Source: JAYPHU01 sp964611435 (lineage in GTDB: Bacteria; Pseudomonadota; Alphaproteobacteria; Rhodospirillales; UBA2165). Taken from it: 64,000 nt of DNA. The DNA lies in contig CAZSXT010000012.1 in the NCBI GenBank assembly GCA_964611435.1, forward strand, positions 29,774 to 93,773, read 5' to 3'. Positions 34,591 to 42,301 of the stretch are shown here, piece after piece. The stretch's first letter is position 1. Each line of letters begins with the position of its first letter. The notes under the pieces are model-generated. The model saw nothing but the letters and a program-made list of their open reading frames with translations. It was not told the origin of the DNA and did no database searches. A program made the position numbers and the translations under genes.

Positions 34591-36918
34591 ATGGGGCAGT
34601 TTGGTATCGGCCAACCGGTTTCACGTTTTGAAGACCCGCGTCTATTGACGGGCCGGGGTCAGTATCTGGATGACATTAATCTGCCCAATCAGGCGCGAGG
34701 GTATATTCTCCGCTCCCCCTACGCCCACGCCAAGATCAACTCCATCGATGTGAGCGCCGCCAAGGCGGCGCCCGGAGTCATTGGCGTCTTTACCGGCGAG
34801 GACCACGAGCGTGATGGCCTCGGCGCGCAAGTGCCGCAAATCCCCCGCAAGCGGCCCGACGGGTCAGACTTTTTCTTCACGCCTCAACCTGCCCTGGTGA
34901 AGGACGCTGTGAAATTCGTTGGCGATTATGTGGCGTTTGTCGTGGCCGAGACCTTGGATCAGGCCAAGGACGCGGCGGAACTGATCGAAGTTGATTTTGA
35001 ACCCCTGCCCGCCGTCGTCGATACGTTCGAGGCCGCCGAGCCCGGCGCCCCCAAGGTCTGGGAAGACAGCGAAGACAATATTGCATTCCTCCATGACTTC
35101 GGGAACCGGGAGGGCATGGAGGAAGGCTTCGCCAAAGCCACGCACATCGTCAAGCAACGCTTCGTGATTAACCGTATCACCGCCAACTCCATGGAAGTGC
35201 GGGGCGCCATCGGCGACTACCAGAAAGACACCGGTCGCTACGTGTTGCATACCGGCTCCCAAGGCCCACACGCTGTCCGCAATGCGCTGGCCAATGAAAT
35301 TTTCAAGGTGCCCGTCGAACAGGTTCAGGTCATCACCAAGGATATGGGCGGCGGCTTCGGCATGAAGGGCGGCAACTACCCCGAATACACACTTTGCCTC
35401 TGGGCCAGCCGCGAACTGGGCCGTCCGGTCAAATGGGTTTCCGACCGCACCGAGGCCATTCACACCGACAACCAAGCGCGCGACAACGTGACCGAGGCCG
35501 AATTGGCCTTGGACGACAACGGCAAGTTCCTAGCGCTAAAGGTCCGCACACGGGCCAATGTCGGCGCGTACTACAATACGGACCGGCTCGCCTTCCCGGC
35601 GATCACCCATATCGGCGTGCTGTCCGGGCCCTATACAACCGGCGCGATCCATGACGAGATCAGCATCGTCATGACCAACACCAACATGACGGCCCCTTAT
35701 CGCGGCGCCGGACGGCCCGAGGCAGCCTATGTCATGGAACGGATGGTCGATCTGGCGGCGGACGAACTGGGCATCGACCGGGTGGAGCTTCGCCGGCGCA
35801 ATTACATCCCGGAAGACGCCATCCCCTACGAAACCGGCTTTATGTACACCTATGATTCCGGCCGGTTCGAAGAGAACATGGATATCTGCATGAAGAATGC
35901 GGATTACGACGGCTTCGAGGCCCGGCGGGAAGACGCAAAAGCGCGGGGTAAACTGCGTGGGCTGGGCCTGTCAAACACCATTGAGTTGGCACAGGGCATG
36001 CCAACCGAAGCGTCGTCCATCACCATTGATGAGAACGGCCATGCGACGTTCGTCATTGGCACCAAAGGCAGCGGCCAAGGCCATGACACGATGTACAAAC
36101 AAATGTTGTTCTCGAAACTCGGCATCGACACCGATGACGCCACCTTTGTCGACGGCGATACCGACCAGATCGACCAGGGCGGCGGTACGTTTGGATCTCG
36201 CTCTACCTTCATGGGCGGAAGCGCACTCTATCTCGCGGCCGACAAGGTGATCGAGAAAGGCACCAAGATCGCAGCCCATGTGATGGAGGCAGCCGAAACG
36301 GATATCGAGTTCGCAGACGGTAGTTTTACCGTCGCCGGCACCGATCTTTCCATGTCGATCACCGAGGTCGCTAAGGCCGCCCACGACCCGGCCAAATTGC
36401 CGGCCGGGATGGAAGTTGGTCTGGAGGGCTCTGACGTCTTTAAAACGCCGGCGCCCACCTTCCCCAACGGCTGTCATATCTGCGAGGTCGAGATTGATCC
36501 GGAGACCGGCTTCCTGGAGATCGCCAAGTATACAGTGGTCGATGACGTGGGTGTGGTGGTGAACCCGCTGATGCTAAAAGGCCAGATTCACGGTGGCGTC
36601 GCACAAGGCCTGGGCCAGATCCTGATGGAGGACCTTGTTTATGACAAGGAAACCGGACAGATGCTGACTGGGTCCTTCATGGACTACGCCATGCCGCGGG
36701 CGGTCGACTTCTGCCATTTCGAGGTGGCGTCCAACGAAGTCAAAACACCGATGAACCCACTGGGCGCCAAAGGCGGCGGTGAGGCCGGCACTGTGGGCTC
36801 TTTGCCCGCCGCCATGAACGCCATCGTCGATGCGCTGAAACCGCTCGGGATCAACCATATCGATCTGCCGGCGACGCCGAGGAATATTTGGAACGCCATC
36901 CAGCTCGCCAAGGCGTGA
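34591..36918 (+). CDS. Molybdopterin-binding large subunit of xanthine dehydrogenase/CoxL family
   Basis: The 775-residue protein has the aldehyde-oxidase a/b hammerhead N-domain (RFEDPRLLTGRGQYLDDI) and the cofactor-binding domain, with DMGGGFGMKGG, PYRGAGRPEAAY (active-site loop; form I CO dehydrogenase has a Cys here and this does not), and GSGQGHDT. The C-terminal GGGEAGTVGS carries the base-catalytic Glu. It is form II-like, so the substrate is probably an aromatic or heterocyclic compound rather than CO. The FAD and 2Fe-2S subunits it would need are not in the neighbourhood. Confidence 0.88.
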   Translation: MGQFGIGQPVSRFEDPRLLTGRGQYLDDINLPNQARGYILRSPYAHAKINSIDVSAAKAAPGVIGVFTGEDHERDGLGAQVPQIPRKRPDGSDFFFTPQPALVKDAVKFVGDYVAFVVAETLDQAKDAAELIEVDFEPLPAVVDTFEAAEPGAPKVWEDSEDNIAFLHDFGNREGMEEGFAKATHIVKQRFVINRITANSMEVRGAIGDYQKDTGRYVLHTGSQGPHAVRNALANEIFKVPVEQVQVITKDMGGGFGMKGGNYPEYTLCLWASRELGRPVKWVSDRTEAIHTDNQARDNVTEAELALDDNGKFLALKVRTRANVGAYYNTDRLAFPAITHIGVLSGPYTTGAIHDEISIVMTNTNMTAPYRGAGRPEAAYVMERMVDLAADELGIDRVELRRRNYIPEDAIPYETGFMYTYDSGRFEENMDICMKNADYDGFEARREDAKARGKLRGLGLSNTIELAQGMPTEASSITIDENGHATFVIGTKGSGQGHDTMYKQMLFSKLGIDTDDATFVDGDTDQIDQGGGTFGSRSTFMGGSALYLAADKVIEKGTKIAAHVMEAAETDIEFADGSFTVAGTDLSMSITEVAKAAHDPAKLPAGMEVGLEGSDVFKTPAPTFPNGCHICEVEIDPETGFLEIAKYTVVDDVGVVVNPLMLKGQIHGGVAQGLGQILMEDLVYDKETGQMLTGSFMDYAMPRAVDFCHFEVASNEVKTPMNPLGAKGGGEAGTVGSLPAAMNAIVDALKPLGINHIDLPATPRNIWNAIQLAKA

Positions 36919-36925
36919 TGACGTG

Positions 36926-36943
36926 CAAGCGGATTGCCGCTTG
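36926..36943 (+). terminator. Hairpin between the CoxL-like and deiodinase-like genes
   Basis: CAAGCGG (36926-36932) and CCGCTTG (36937-36943) form a 7-bp stem with a four-base loop ATTG, starting 8 bases after the CoxL-like stop. There is no T-run after it, so it is at best a weak terminator or a processing site. Confidence 0.35.
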
Positions 36944-36997
36944 TCGAAAGACCCAGAAGTTTCCTAATCTTTCCTTGGAATGCAAAGGGAGTCTGCT

Positions 36998-37696
36998 ATG
37001 CCGATAGACACGATTGAAAGTCCGGTTTCCCTGGAGGAATACCGCGACCTGAGTATGGAGGAACGCCGCAAGATCTGGATCGAGATTTCCGATATTTCGG
37101 CGGAAGACCTTCAACACCATATGGAAGAGCAAAAGGCGCGGGAAGCCGGGGTGCCCCAGCCGGGCGATGAGGCGCCGGATTTCACCGCTGACGTTCTGGA
37201 CCGGGACCGACAGCGGACCGGCGAGCAAGTCACCCTCTCGGCGCTTCGCGGCAAACCGGTGGGGATATTCTTCGGCTCTTATACGTGACCCCCCTTCCGG
37301 ACTAAGGCCGTGCGCCTTAACAACCTCTACAAACGCTACGGCGACAAAGCACATTTCTATGTCGTCTATATCCGCGAAGCCCATCCCCACGACGGCTGGC
37401 GGGTGCCCAACAACCTGATCGAAGATATCAACTACTACGAACCGACGACGGACGACGAACGCACCGAAGTCGCCGCCGCCTGTCAGGTCGGTCTGAATCT
37501 TGAAGTTCCAATGCTGGTGGATCGCATCGACAACAATGTCGAAGAAAAATACGTCGGACTACCCATGCGTCAGGTCCTGATCGATTCGGACGGCAAGGTC
37601 GTCTATATCGACGGCAAGGGGCCGTTCGGCTGGGATGACGACGCGTTCGACGCTGCCCTGTCGGAACAATTGGGCGAGACGGTCAACACGGCTTGA
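36998..37696 (+). CDS. Iodothyronine deiodinase-like selenoprotein (UGA-encoded Sec97)
   Basis: The reading frame from ATG 36998 (AGGGAG upstream) meets TGA at 37286-37288 and continues in the same frame to TGA 37694-37696. Reading the first TGA as selenocysteine gives 232 residues with FFGSYT-U-PPFR at the active site, as in deiodinases (GSxTUPPF). Further family marks are VYIREAHPHDGW, LVDRIDNN and YIDGKGPFGW. The N-terminal part (about 1-60) is a helical extension before a thioredoxin-like fold. A hairpin with SECIS properties follows the TGA. The enzyme probably removes halogen, or reduces a related bond, from a phenolic substrate. A nonsense mutation of a Cys codon is the other explanation. 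Confidence 0.88.
37299..37325 (+). promoter_or_regulatory. SECIS-like hairpin for selenocysteine insertion
   Basis: Just after the in-frame TGA (37286-37288), the RNA can fold a perfect 6-bp stem UAAGGC/GCCUUA (37303-37308 with 37314-37319). It closes the 5-base loop CGUGC. GG/CC pairs below an internal loop (37299-37300 with 37324-37325) may extend it. There are 20 bases between the UGA and the loop, and G is the second base of the loop with U after it. Both fit the bacterial SECIS model, in which SelB binds an apical loop with G in the first two positions. Confidence 0.7.
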
Positions 37697-37719
37697 TCGC
37701 CACATAATGGGGGAAAAGT

Positions 37720-38985
37720 ATGGCTCGGATCATCGCCGGCATCGGCGCCTCGCATACGCCTACCATCGGCTTTGCCAAGGACAACGCCTCACCGGATGAT
37801 CCGGCCTGGGCCGACGTGTTCAAAGTCTTCGCCCCGGTCCAGGCTTGGCTGGAGGAAAAGAACCCGGACGTCCTGTTCCATATCTACAACGATCACATCA
37901 CGGCGTTCTTTTTTGATCACTATTCCCCGTTCGTCATGGGGGTGGATTCGGAATTTGTGACAGCCGACGAAGGCGGTGGTCCGAGGGCCTATCCGACCGT
38001 GAAGGGCCATCCGGACTTGGCCAGCCATATTGGGCATTCTCTTTTCGCCGACGAGTTTGATATTTCCTTTTTTCAAAAGAAGCCGGTGGACCATGGACTG
38101 TTTTCCCCCCTGTCCATGATGACCGACCGGGGCGAAGCCTGGGCCAATGCGGTGATCCCCTTCCAGGTTGGCGTTCTCCAGTATCCGGTGCCGACGGCAA
38201 ACCGTTGCTACCGCCTGGGTCAAGCGCTTCGGCGCGCGATCGAGAGCTACCCGGAAGACATTTCCGTGGCCATCGCCGCGACCGGCGGGCTCTCACACCA
38301 GGTGCATGGGGAGCGAGCCGGGTTCAATGACCTGGATTGGGACAACCGCTTTCTCGACCTACTGGAACACGACCCGGTTGCCCTCACCGAGATTACCCAA
38401 GCGGAGTACGCCAAGCGGGGCGGCTATGAGGGCGCAGAGGTCATTACCTGGCTGATCATGCGGGGCGCGCTGTCCGCCATCGTCAATTGCGTTCATCGGG
38501 ACATCACGCTGCCTTCCATGACAACGATTGCCACCGTGATCTATGAGAACCTCTCGGATACGGAACCCGCGGTGATTAAGGCGCAGCGGGAGAAAATTGC
38601 GTACCAGCTTGATGGCATCGAGAAGCTCGAAGGCACCTATCCGTTCACCCTGGACTGGAGCCATAAGGCATTCAAATTAAATGATTTTCTGCATAGATTG
38701 ACCGTGCCGGCCCATCGCCAAAGGTTCTTGGAAGACGCGGCCGCACTCTATGACGAATTCGAGATTACCGAGGAAGAACGCGCCCTGATCGACAGCCGGA
38801 ATTTCATCGGGCTCATTCATTATGGAGTGATTTTCTTCTGTATCGAGAAGCTGGCCGCCGTGCTGGGCATCTCCAACCCGGACGTCTATGCCCAGTTCCG
38901 TGGCGAAACCATCGACGAGTTCATGCAGTCGCGCAACGTGAGCATGCACTATTCCGTTGCCGGCGTGGACGAAGAGGCTAAGTAA
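37720..38985 (+). CDS. Gallate dioxygenase-like extradiol ring-cleaving enzyme (LigB-LigA fusion)
   Basis: The 421-residue protein matches the DesB/GalA type in length and order: a LigB domain (about 1-280) followed by a LigA-like alpha part (about 300-410). The iron ligands His12 (GASHTPTIG), His59 (YNDHITAFF) and Glu240 (EGAEVITW, by alignment) and the acid-base His193 (GGLSHQVHGERAGF) are all present. Such enzymes open gallate or protocatechuate-type rings using Fe(II) and O2. It follows the deiodinase-like gene by 23 bases with a GGGGGA site, so the two are probably co-transcribed. Confidence 0.9.
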   Translation: MARIIAGIGASHTPTIGFAKDNASPDDPAWADVFKVFAPVQAWLEEKNPDVLFHIYNDHITAFFFDHYSPFVMGVDSEFVTADEGGGPRAYPTVKGHPDLASHIGHSLFADEFDISFFQKKPVDHGLFSPLSMMTDRGEAWANAVIPFQVGVLQYPVPTANRCYRLGQALRRAIESYPEDISVAIAATGGLSHQVHGERAGFNDLDWDNRFLDLLEHDPVALTEITQAEYAKRGGYEGAEVITWLIMRGALSAIVNCVHRDITLPSMTTIATVIYENLSDTEPAVIKAQREKIAYQLDGIEKLEGTYPFTLDWSHKAFKLNDFLHRLTVPAHRQRFLEDAAALYDEFEITEEERALIDSRNFIGLIHYGVIFFCIEKLAAVLGISNPDVYAQFRGETIDEFMQSRNVSMHYSVAGVDEEAK

Positions 38986-38994
38986 ACGCCTGCC

Positions 38995-39429
38995 TTACTT
39001 CCCGATCTTGCGGGAGATCATATCCTTGGACGCCGCCTCGACCCGGGCGGCGTTGCGCTGCATCCACTCGATGTTCAGTGGCACACTCGGGCCGATCCAC
39101 ATAACATTGGCGGTGTGATCCTGATAACCATCACCGGTGTTGGGATGGAGGAGAATGCTCATATCGCCCCGGTTGAGCGCGAGGAACGGCACGATCTCCG
39201 GAAAGACATCAACCGGAAAAGCGACCTGGAAGTGGGAAACCGGGTGTGGCCCCTGGGGCGCCTTGTCCCGCCAACGGCCGATCTCGACCCGATCGCCGAA
39301 CATGCGCTCGATCTGTCGGCGCAAATTGGCGGCATGGTTCTTCGTATCGCCATCATAATAAAGATGCACATGATAACTGCTGATATCACTAGCGGGGCGA
39401 TAGGTTTTGGTGCTCAGAGGCATATTCAT
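38995..39429 (-). CDS. DOPA 4,5-dioxygenase family protein
   Basis: The 144-residue protein has the family pattern YHVHLYYDGDTKNHAANLRRQIERMF, then HPVSHFQVAF and ILLHPNTGDGYQDHT. The His residues in YHVHLYY and HPVSHFQ and the later HPNTGD are the likely metal-binding and substrate positions. Characterised members cleave DOPA or related catechols. The gene converges with the gallate dioxygenase-like gene, with a 9-base gap, and has an AAGGA site. It supports a phenol-catabolism theme for the region. Confidence 0.85.
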   Translation of the reverse strand: MNMPLSTKTYRPASDISSYHVHLYYDGDTKNHAANLRRQIERMFGDRVEIGRWRDKAPQGPHPVSHFQVAFPVDVFPEIVPFLALNRGDMSILLHPNTGDGYQDHTANVMWIGPSVPLNIEWMQRNAARVEAASKDMISRKIGK

Positions 39430-39489
39430 GACGTCATTCCTTTGGCTATCTTCTGGATATAAGCCGGGAATCCCCGACCGGCAAGTGCT

Positions 39490-39969
39490 CTACCGTAATT
39501 CCACCTGATGGGTGAAGCTTTCCCCATCGCTGACCGTAATCTGTTTGAATCCGAGAATCTTGAGCAAATCGAAAAAGGTCAGATGCTCCTCCATGCCCAA
39601 TTCACGAAGTGCAGGCAGCGTTCTGGCAACCGATGTCAGTGTCGCCAGCAGCGCTCGAACCCGATAAATCGTATTGAGCTGATTCGGACGCATGGAAACG
39701 ATGATGAGCTTCTCCGCCCCCGTTCCTTTCGCGAACACAGCGTATTCCGGGGCATAGGCACGGGACAGATCGTGATTCACCATAGCCGTGACAAAGCCGA
39801 TGCGCCTTTTGCGGTTCACATTGGGAACGGTCCTGGTCCGCGCCCGATACTGTTCGACCTTCGCCGGCGGCGGATAGTAGTAACCGGTGTGACGGTCTGC
39901 CGCCTGGACCGGCGCCGGAGGCGCCACGGCCACAATCATCCCCACCAATACGAGAAGGCGCATCATCAA
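39490..39969 (-). CDS. Secreted hypothetical protein
   Basis: The 159-residue product has a signal peptide (about 1-23, ending PVQAAD), then a Tyr/Pro-rich segment (GYYYPPPAKVEQY) and a basic, mixed alpha/beta mature part ending HQVELR. I do not recognise the family, though the gene order next to pccB suggests a conserved companion. Its ATG overlaps the stop of pccB by 4 bases, so it is translationally coupled to it. Confidence 0.72.
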   Translation of the reverse strand: MMMRLLVLVGMIVAVAPPAPVQAADRHTGYYYPPPAKVEQYRARTRTVPNVNRKRRIGFVTAMVNHDLSRAYAPEYAVFAKGTGAEKLIIVSMRPNQLNTIYRVRALLATLTSVARTLPALRELGMEEHLTFFDLLKILGFKQITVSDGESFTHQVELR

Positions 39970-41498
39970 AGAGGAATGTTACCGTGCTTCTTCCACGGCA
40001 CGTCCTGTTTTTTGTTTTTGAGCATGCGCAGCGAGCGGATGATCCGCCAGCGGGTATTGTGCGGCATGATGACGTCATCAATATAGCCACGGGTGCCGAC
40101 CCGGAACGGATTGGCGAACTGCTGCTTGTACTCTTCTTCCCGCTCCTTGATCTTGTCTTCGTCGTCCAGATCTTCCCGGAAGATGATTTCCACCGCCCCT
40201 TTGGATCCCATGACGGCGATCTCCGCACTGGGCCACGCATAGTTCACATCGCCCCGTAGATGCTTGGAACCCATGACGATATACGCGCCACCATAGGCCT
40301 TGCGGGTAATAATGGTCACCTTCGGCACCGTCGCCTCGGCAAAGGCATACAAAAGCTTTGCCCCGTGGCGGATGAGCCCGCCATGTTCCTGCGCCGTCCC
40401 CGGCAAGAAACCAGGCACATCCACAAGCATGATGATGGGAATGTTGAAGCAGTCGCAAAAACGGATAAAGCGGGCCGCCTTAACCGACGCATCAATATCG
40501 AGACACCCTGCCAACACCATCGGCTGGTTGGCGATAATACCTACCGTGGAACCCTCCATCCGGCCATACCCAATGACCATGTTACGGGCGAAATCGGGCT
40601 GCAGCTCGAAGAAATCACCTTCATCGACAAGCTTGGAAATCAATTCCTTCACGTCATATGGTTCGTTGGGGTTCAGCGGCACCAGAGTATCCAAAGACGG
40701 CTCCTGCCGGTCAGCAGGATCATCCGTGGGCAGTTCCGGCGGCCGTTCCCGGTTGCTCAGGGGCAAGAAGTCCACAAACCGGCGCAACTGCTCCAAGGCG
40801 TCGATATCGCTCTCGAACGCCATATCGGCCACCCCGGATTTTGAAGAATGAGTGACCGCACCGCCCAGTTCTTCCTGGGTGACTTCTTCGTGGGTCACCG
40901 TTTTCACCACGTCCGGGCCGGTGACAAACATGTAGGACGTGTCTTTCACCATAAACACAAAGTCGGTGGTCGCCGGAGAATAGACAGCCCCGCCCGCGCA
41001 CGGTCCCATGATCATCGAAATCTGCGGCACCACGCCCGACGCCATCACGTTCCGCTGAAACACCTCAGCATAACCGGCCAGGGACGACACGCCCTCCTGG
41101 ATCCGCGCCCCACCGGAATCGTTGAGACCAATCACCGGTGCGCCGACCTTCATGGCCTGATCCATGATCTTGCAAATTTTTTCGGCGTGGGTTTCCGAAA
41201 GCGATCCGCCAAACACCGTGAAGTCTTGGCTATAGACGAAAACCGTGCGACCCTTAATTGTGCCGTGACCGGTGACCACGCCATCACCGGGAATGGATTT
41301 CTTGTCCATACCAAAGTCGGTGGACCGGTGTTCCACGAACATATCCCATTCCTCGAACGTGTCCGGATCAAGCAACAGGTCCAGGCGTTCTCGGGCGCTC
41401 AGCTTGCCCCGCGCGTGCTGGGCGTCGATCCGTTTCTTGCCGCCGCCGGCTCTGGCCCGGGCACGTCGTTCTTCGAGTTGGCGGATGATGTCGTACAT
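39966..41498 (-). CDS. pccB: Propionyl-CoA carboxylase beta (carboxyltransferase) subunit
   Basis: The 510-residue protein is a complete acyl-CoA carboxylase beta chain. It shows ARERLDLLLDPDTFEEWD, DFTVFGGSLSETHAEKI, LNDSGGARIQEGVSSLAGYAEVF and the GPCAGGAVYSPA oxyanion site in the N-half, and VDVPGFLPGTAQEHGGLIRHGAKLLYA in the C-half. It transfers CO2 from biotin to propionyl-CoA (or a close relative), giving methylmalonyl-CoA. The biotin subunit is encoded at 26796-28814. The secreted unknown gene overlaps its end. Confidence 0.94.
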   Translation of the reverse strand: MYDIIRQLEERRARARAGGGKKRIDAQHARGKLSARERLDLLLDPDTFEEWDMFVEHRSTDFGMDKKSIPGDGVVTGHGTIKGRTVFVYSQDFTVFGGSLSETHAEKICKIMDQAMKVGAPVIGLNDSGGARIQEGVSSLAGYAEVFQRNVMASGVVPQISMIMGPCAGGAVYSPATTDFVFMVKDTSYMFVTGPDVVKTVTHEEVTQEELGGAVTHSSKSGVADMAFESDIDALEQLRRFVDFLPLSNRERPPELPTDDPADRQEPSLDTLVPLNPNEPYDVKELISKLVDEGDFFELQPDFARNMVIGYGRMEGSTVGIIANQPMVLAGCLDIDASVKAARFIRFCDCFNIPIIMLVDVPGFLPGTAQEHGGLIRHGAKLLYAFAEATVPKVTIITRKAYGGAYIVMGSKHLRGDVNYAWPSAEIAVMGSKGAVEIIFREDLDDEDKIKEREEEYKQQFANPFRVGTRGYIDDVIMPHNTRWRIIRSLRMLKNKKQDVPWKKHGNIPL

Positions 41499-41578
41499 GT
41501 ATTCACCTGACGAGTTGAGAGTGGGTAAGCCGCATCCAGGCGCACATTATCGCGATCCCTTGACGGAAAACCAGAATT

Positions 41579-42292
41579 TCACACAGATAGCAATTGAAGA
41601 TAGTGCGCAGCCTCCTGAATCTCGCGGCGGATCGCGCGCTGACGGGCCATGGCTTCCGCATCCTGTCCCCACTGTTCCATCTGGAAGACCTCATCCAATA
41701 GGGCCAAATCGCCTGCCGATTCGGCGCTCACCCGGCCATGATAAACAGTGAGCCCTAGAACCAGAGAACCCGTCACCGCCGCAGCGGATGAAACCGCCAT
41801 GAGTTCGTGATCGGTTAGCCCTGAAACCCTCTCGGTCAGGGCGGCTAGGGCTGTATAAGGCTGATTGACCGGCACAACCCCACTGGTCACCCGTAAATCG
41901 GCCCCCAGTTCTTCACGGGCCCAGTCCAGCAACGGCTGCCAATCCCTGGCTTGACGGGCCACCAATTCCGGCGGCTCCTCCGCCCGGTAACAAAGTAAAT
42001 CTGTCTCCGCGAATTTTAAGGTCACCGCAATAACCTGATCCCGTTGCGATGAAACCCGGTCAATTGCCGTGGCCGCCATCTTGGAATGCGGCATGGATGC
42101 CGGCTCAAGAGACTCGGTCTGCGCCTCCCACTCCGCGACGAGTTCAACCGCCAACGTTTCGGTCGGCACGGCAAGCGGATTAGCGGCCGGCGTATTCACC
42201 GGCTTACCGTCGAGCGCGACACCAAAACCGCTCTCAAGCTTGGCAACGGCAACATTCTGATAGAAGCGTTTGACCTGTTTCCAATCGCTCAT
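41579..42292 (-). CDS. ATP12-family F1-ATPase assembly chaperone
   Basis: The 237-residue protein has the ATP12 pattern: KRFYQNVAV near the start, LDGKPVNTPAANPLAVPTETLA, VAEWEAQ, MPHSKMAATAIDRV, DLLCYRAEEPPELVARQ and LGADLRVTSGV. ATP12 proteins bind the F1 alpha subunit during assembly of ATP synthase and occur in alphaproteobacteria and mitochondria. No signal peptide is present. The gene lies 9 bases downstream of the AsmA gene. Confidence 0.93.
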   Translation of the reverse strand: MSDWKQVKRFYQNVAVAKLESGFGVALDGKPVNTPAANPLAVPTETLAVELVAEWEAQTESLEPASMPHSKMAATAIDRVSSQRDQVIAVTLKFAETDLLCYRAEEPPELVARQARDWQPLLDWAREELGADLRVTSGVVPVNQPYTALAALTERVSGLTDHELMAVSSAAAVTGSLVLGLTVYHGRVSAESAGDLALLDEVFQMEQWGQDAEAMARQRAIRREIQEAAHYLQLLSV

Positions 42293-42301
42293 CTTATGAC
42301 C

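Noticed and set aside
34591..36918. Genuine form I carbon monoxide dehydrogenase large subunit
   Set aside because: The active-site loop reads PYRGAGR with no Cys, and no coxM or coxS gene is nearby.
36998..37288. Two separate genes (96-residue and 129-residue) instead of one selenoprotein
   Set aside because: The second part has no ribosome binding site and starts in mid-domain at a GTG. Both parts are in one frame and together make a complete deiodinase-like fold.
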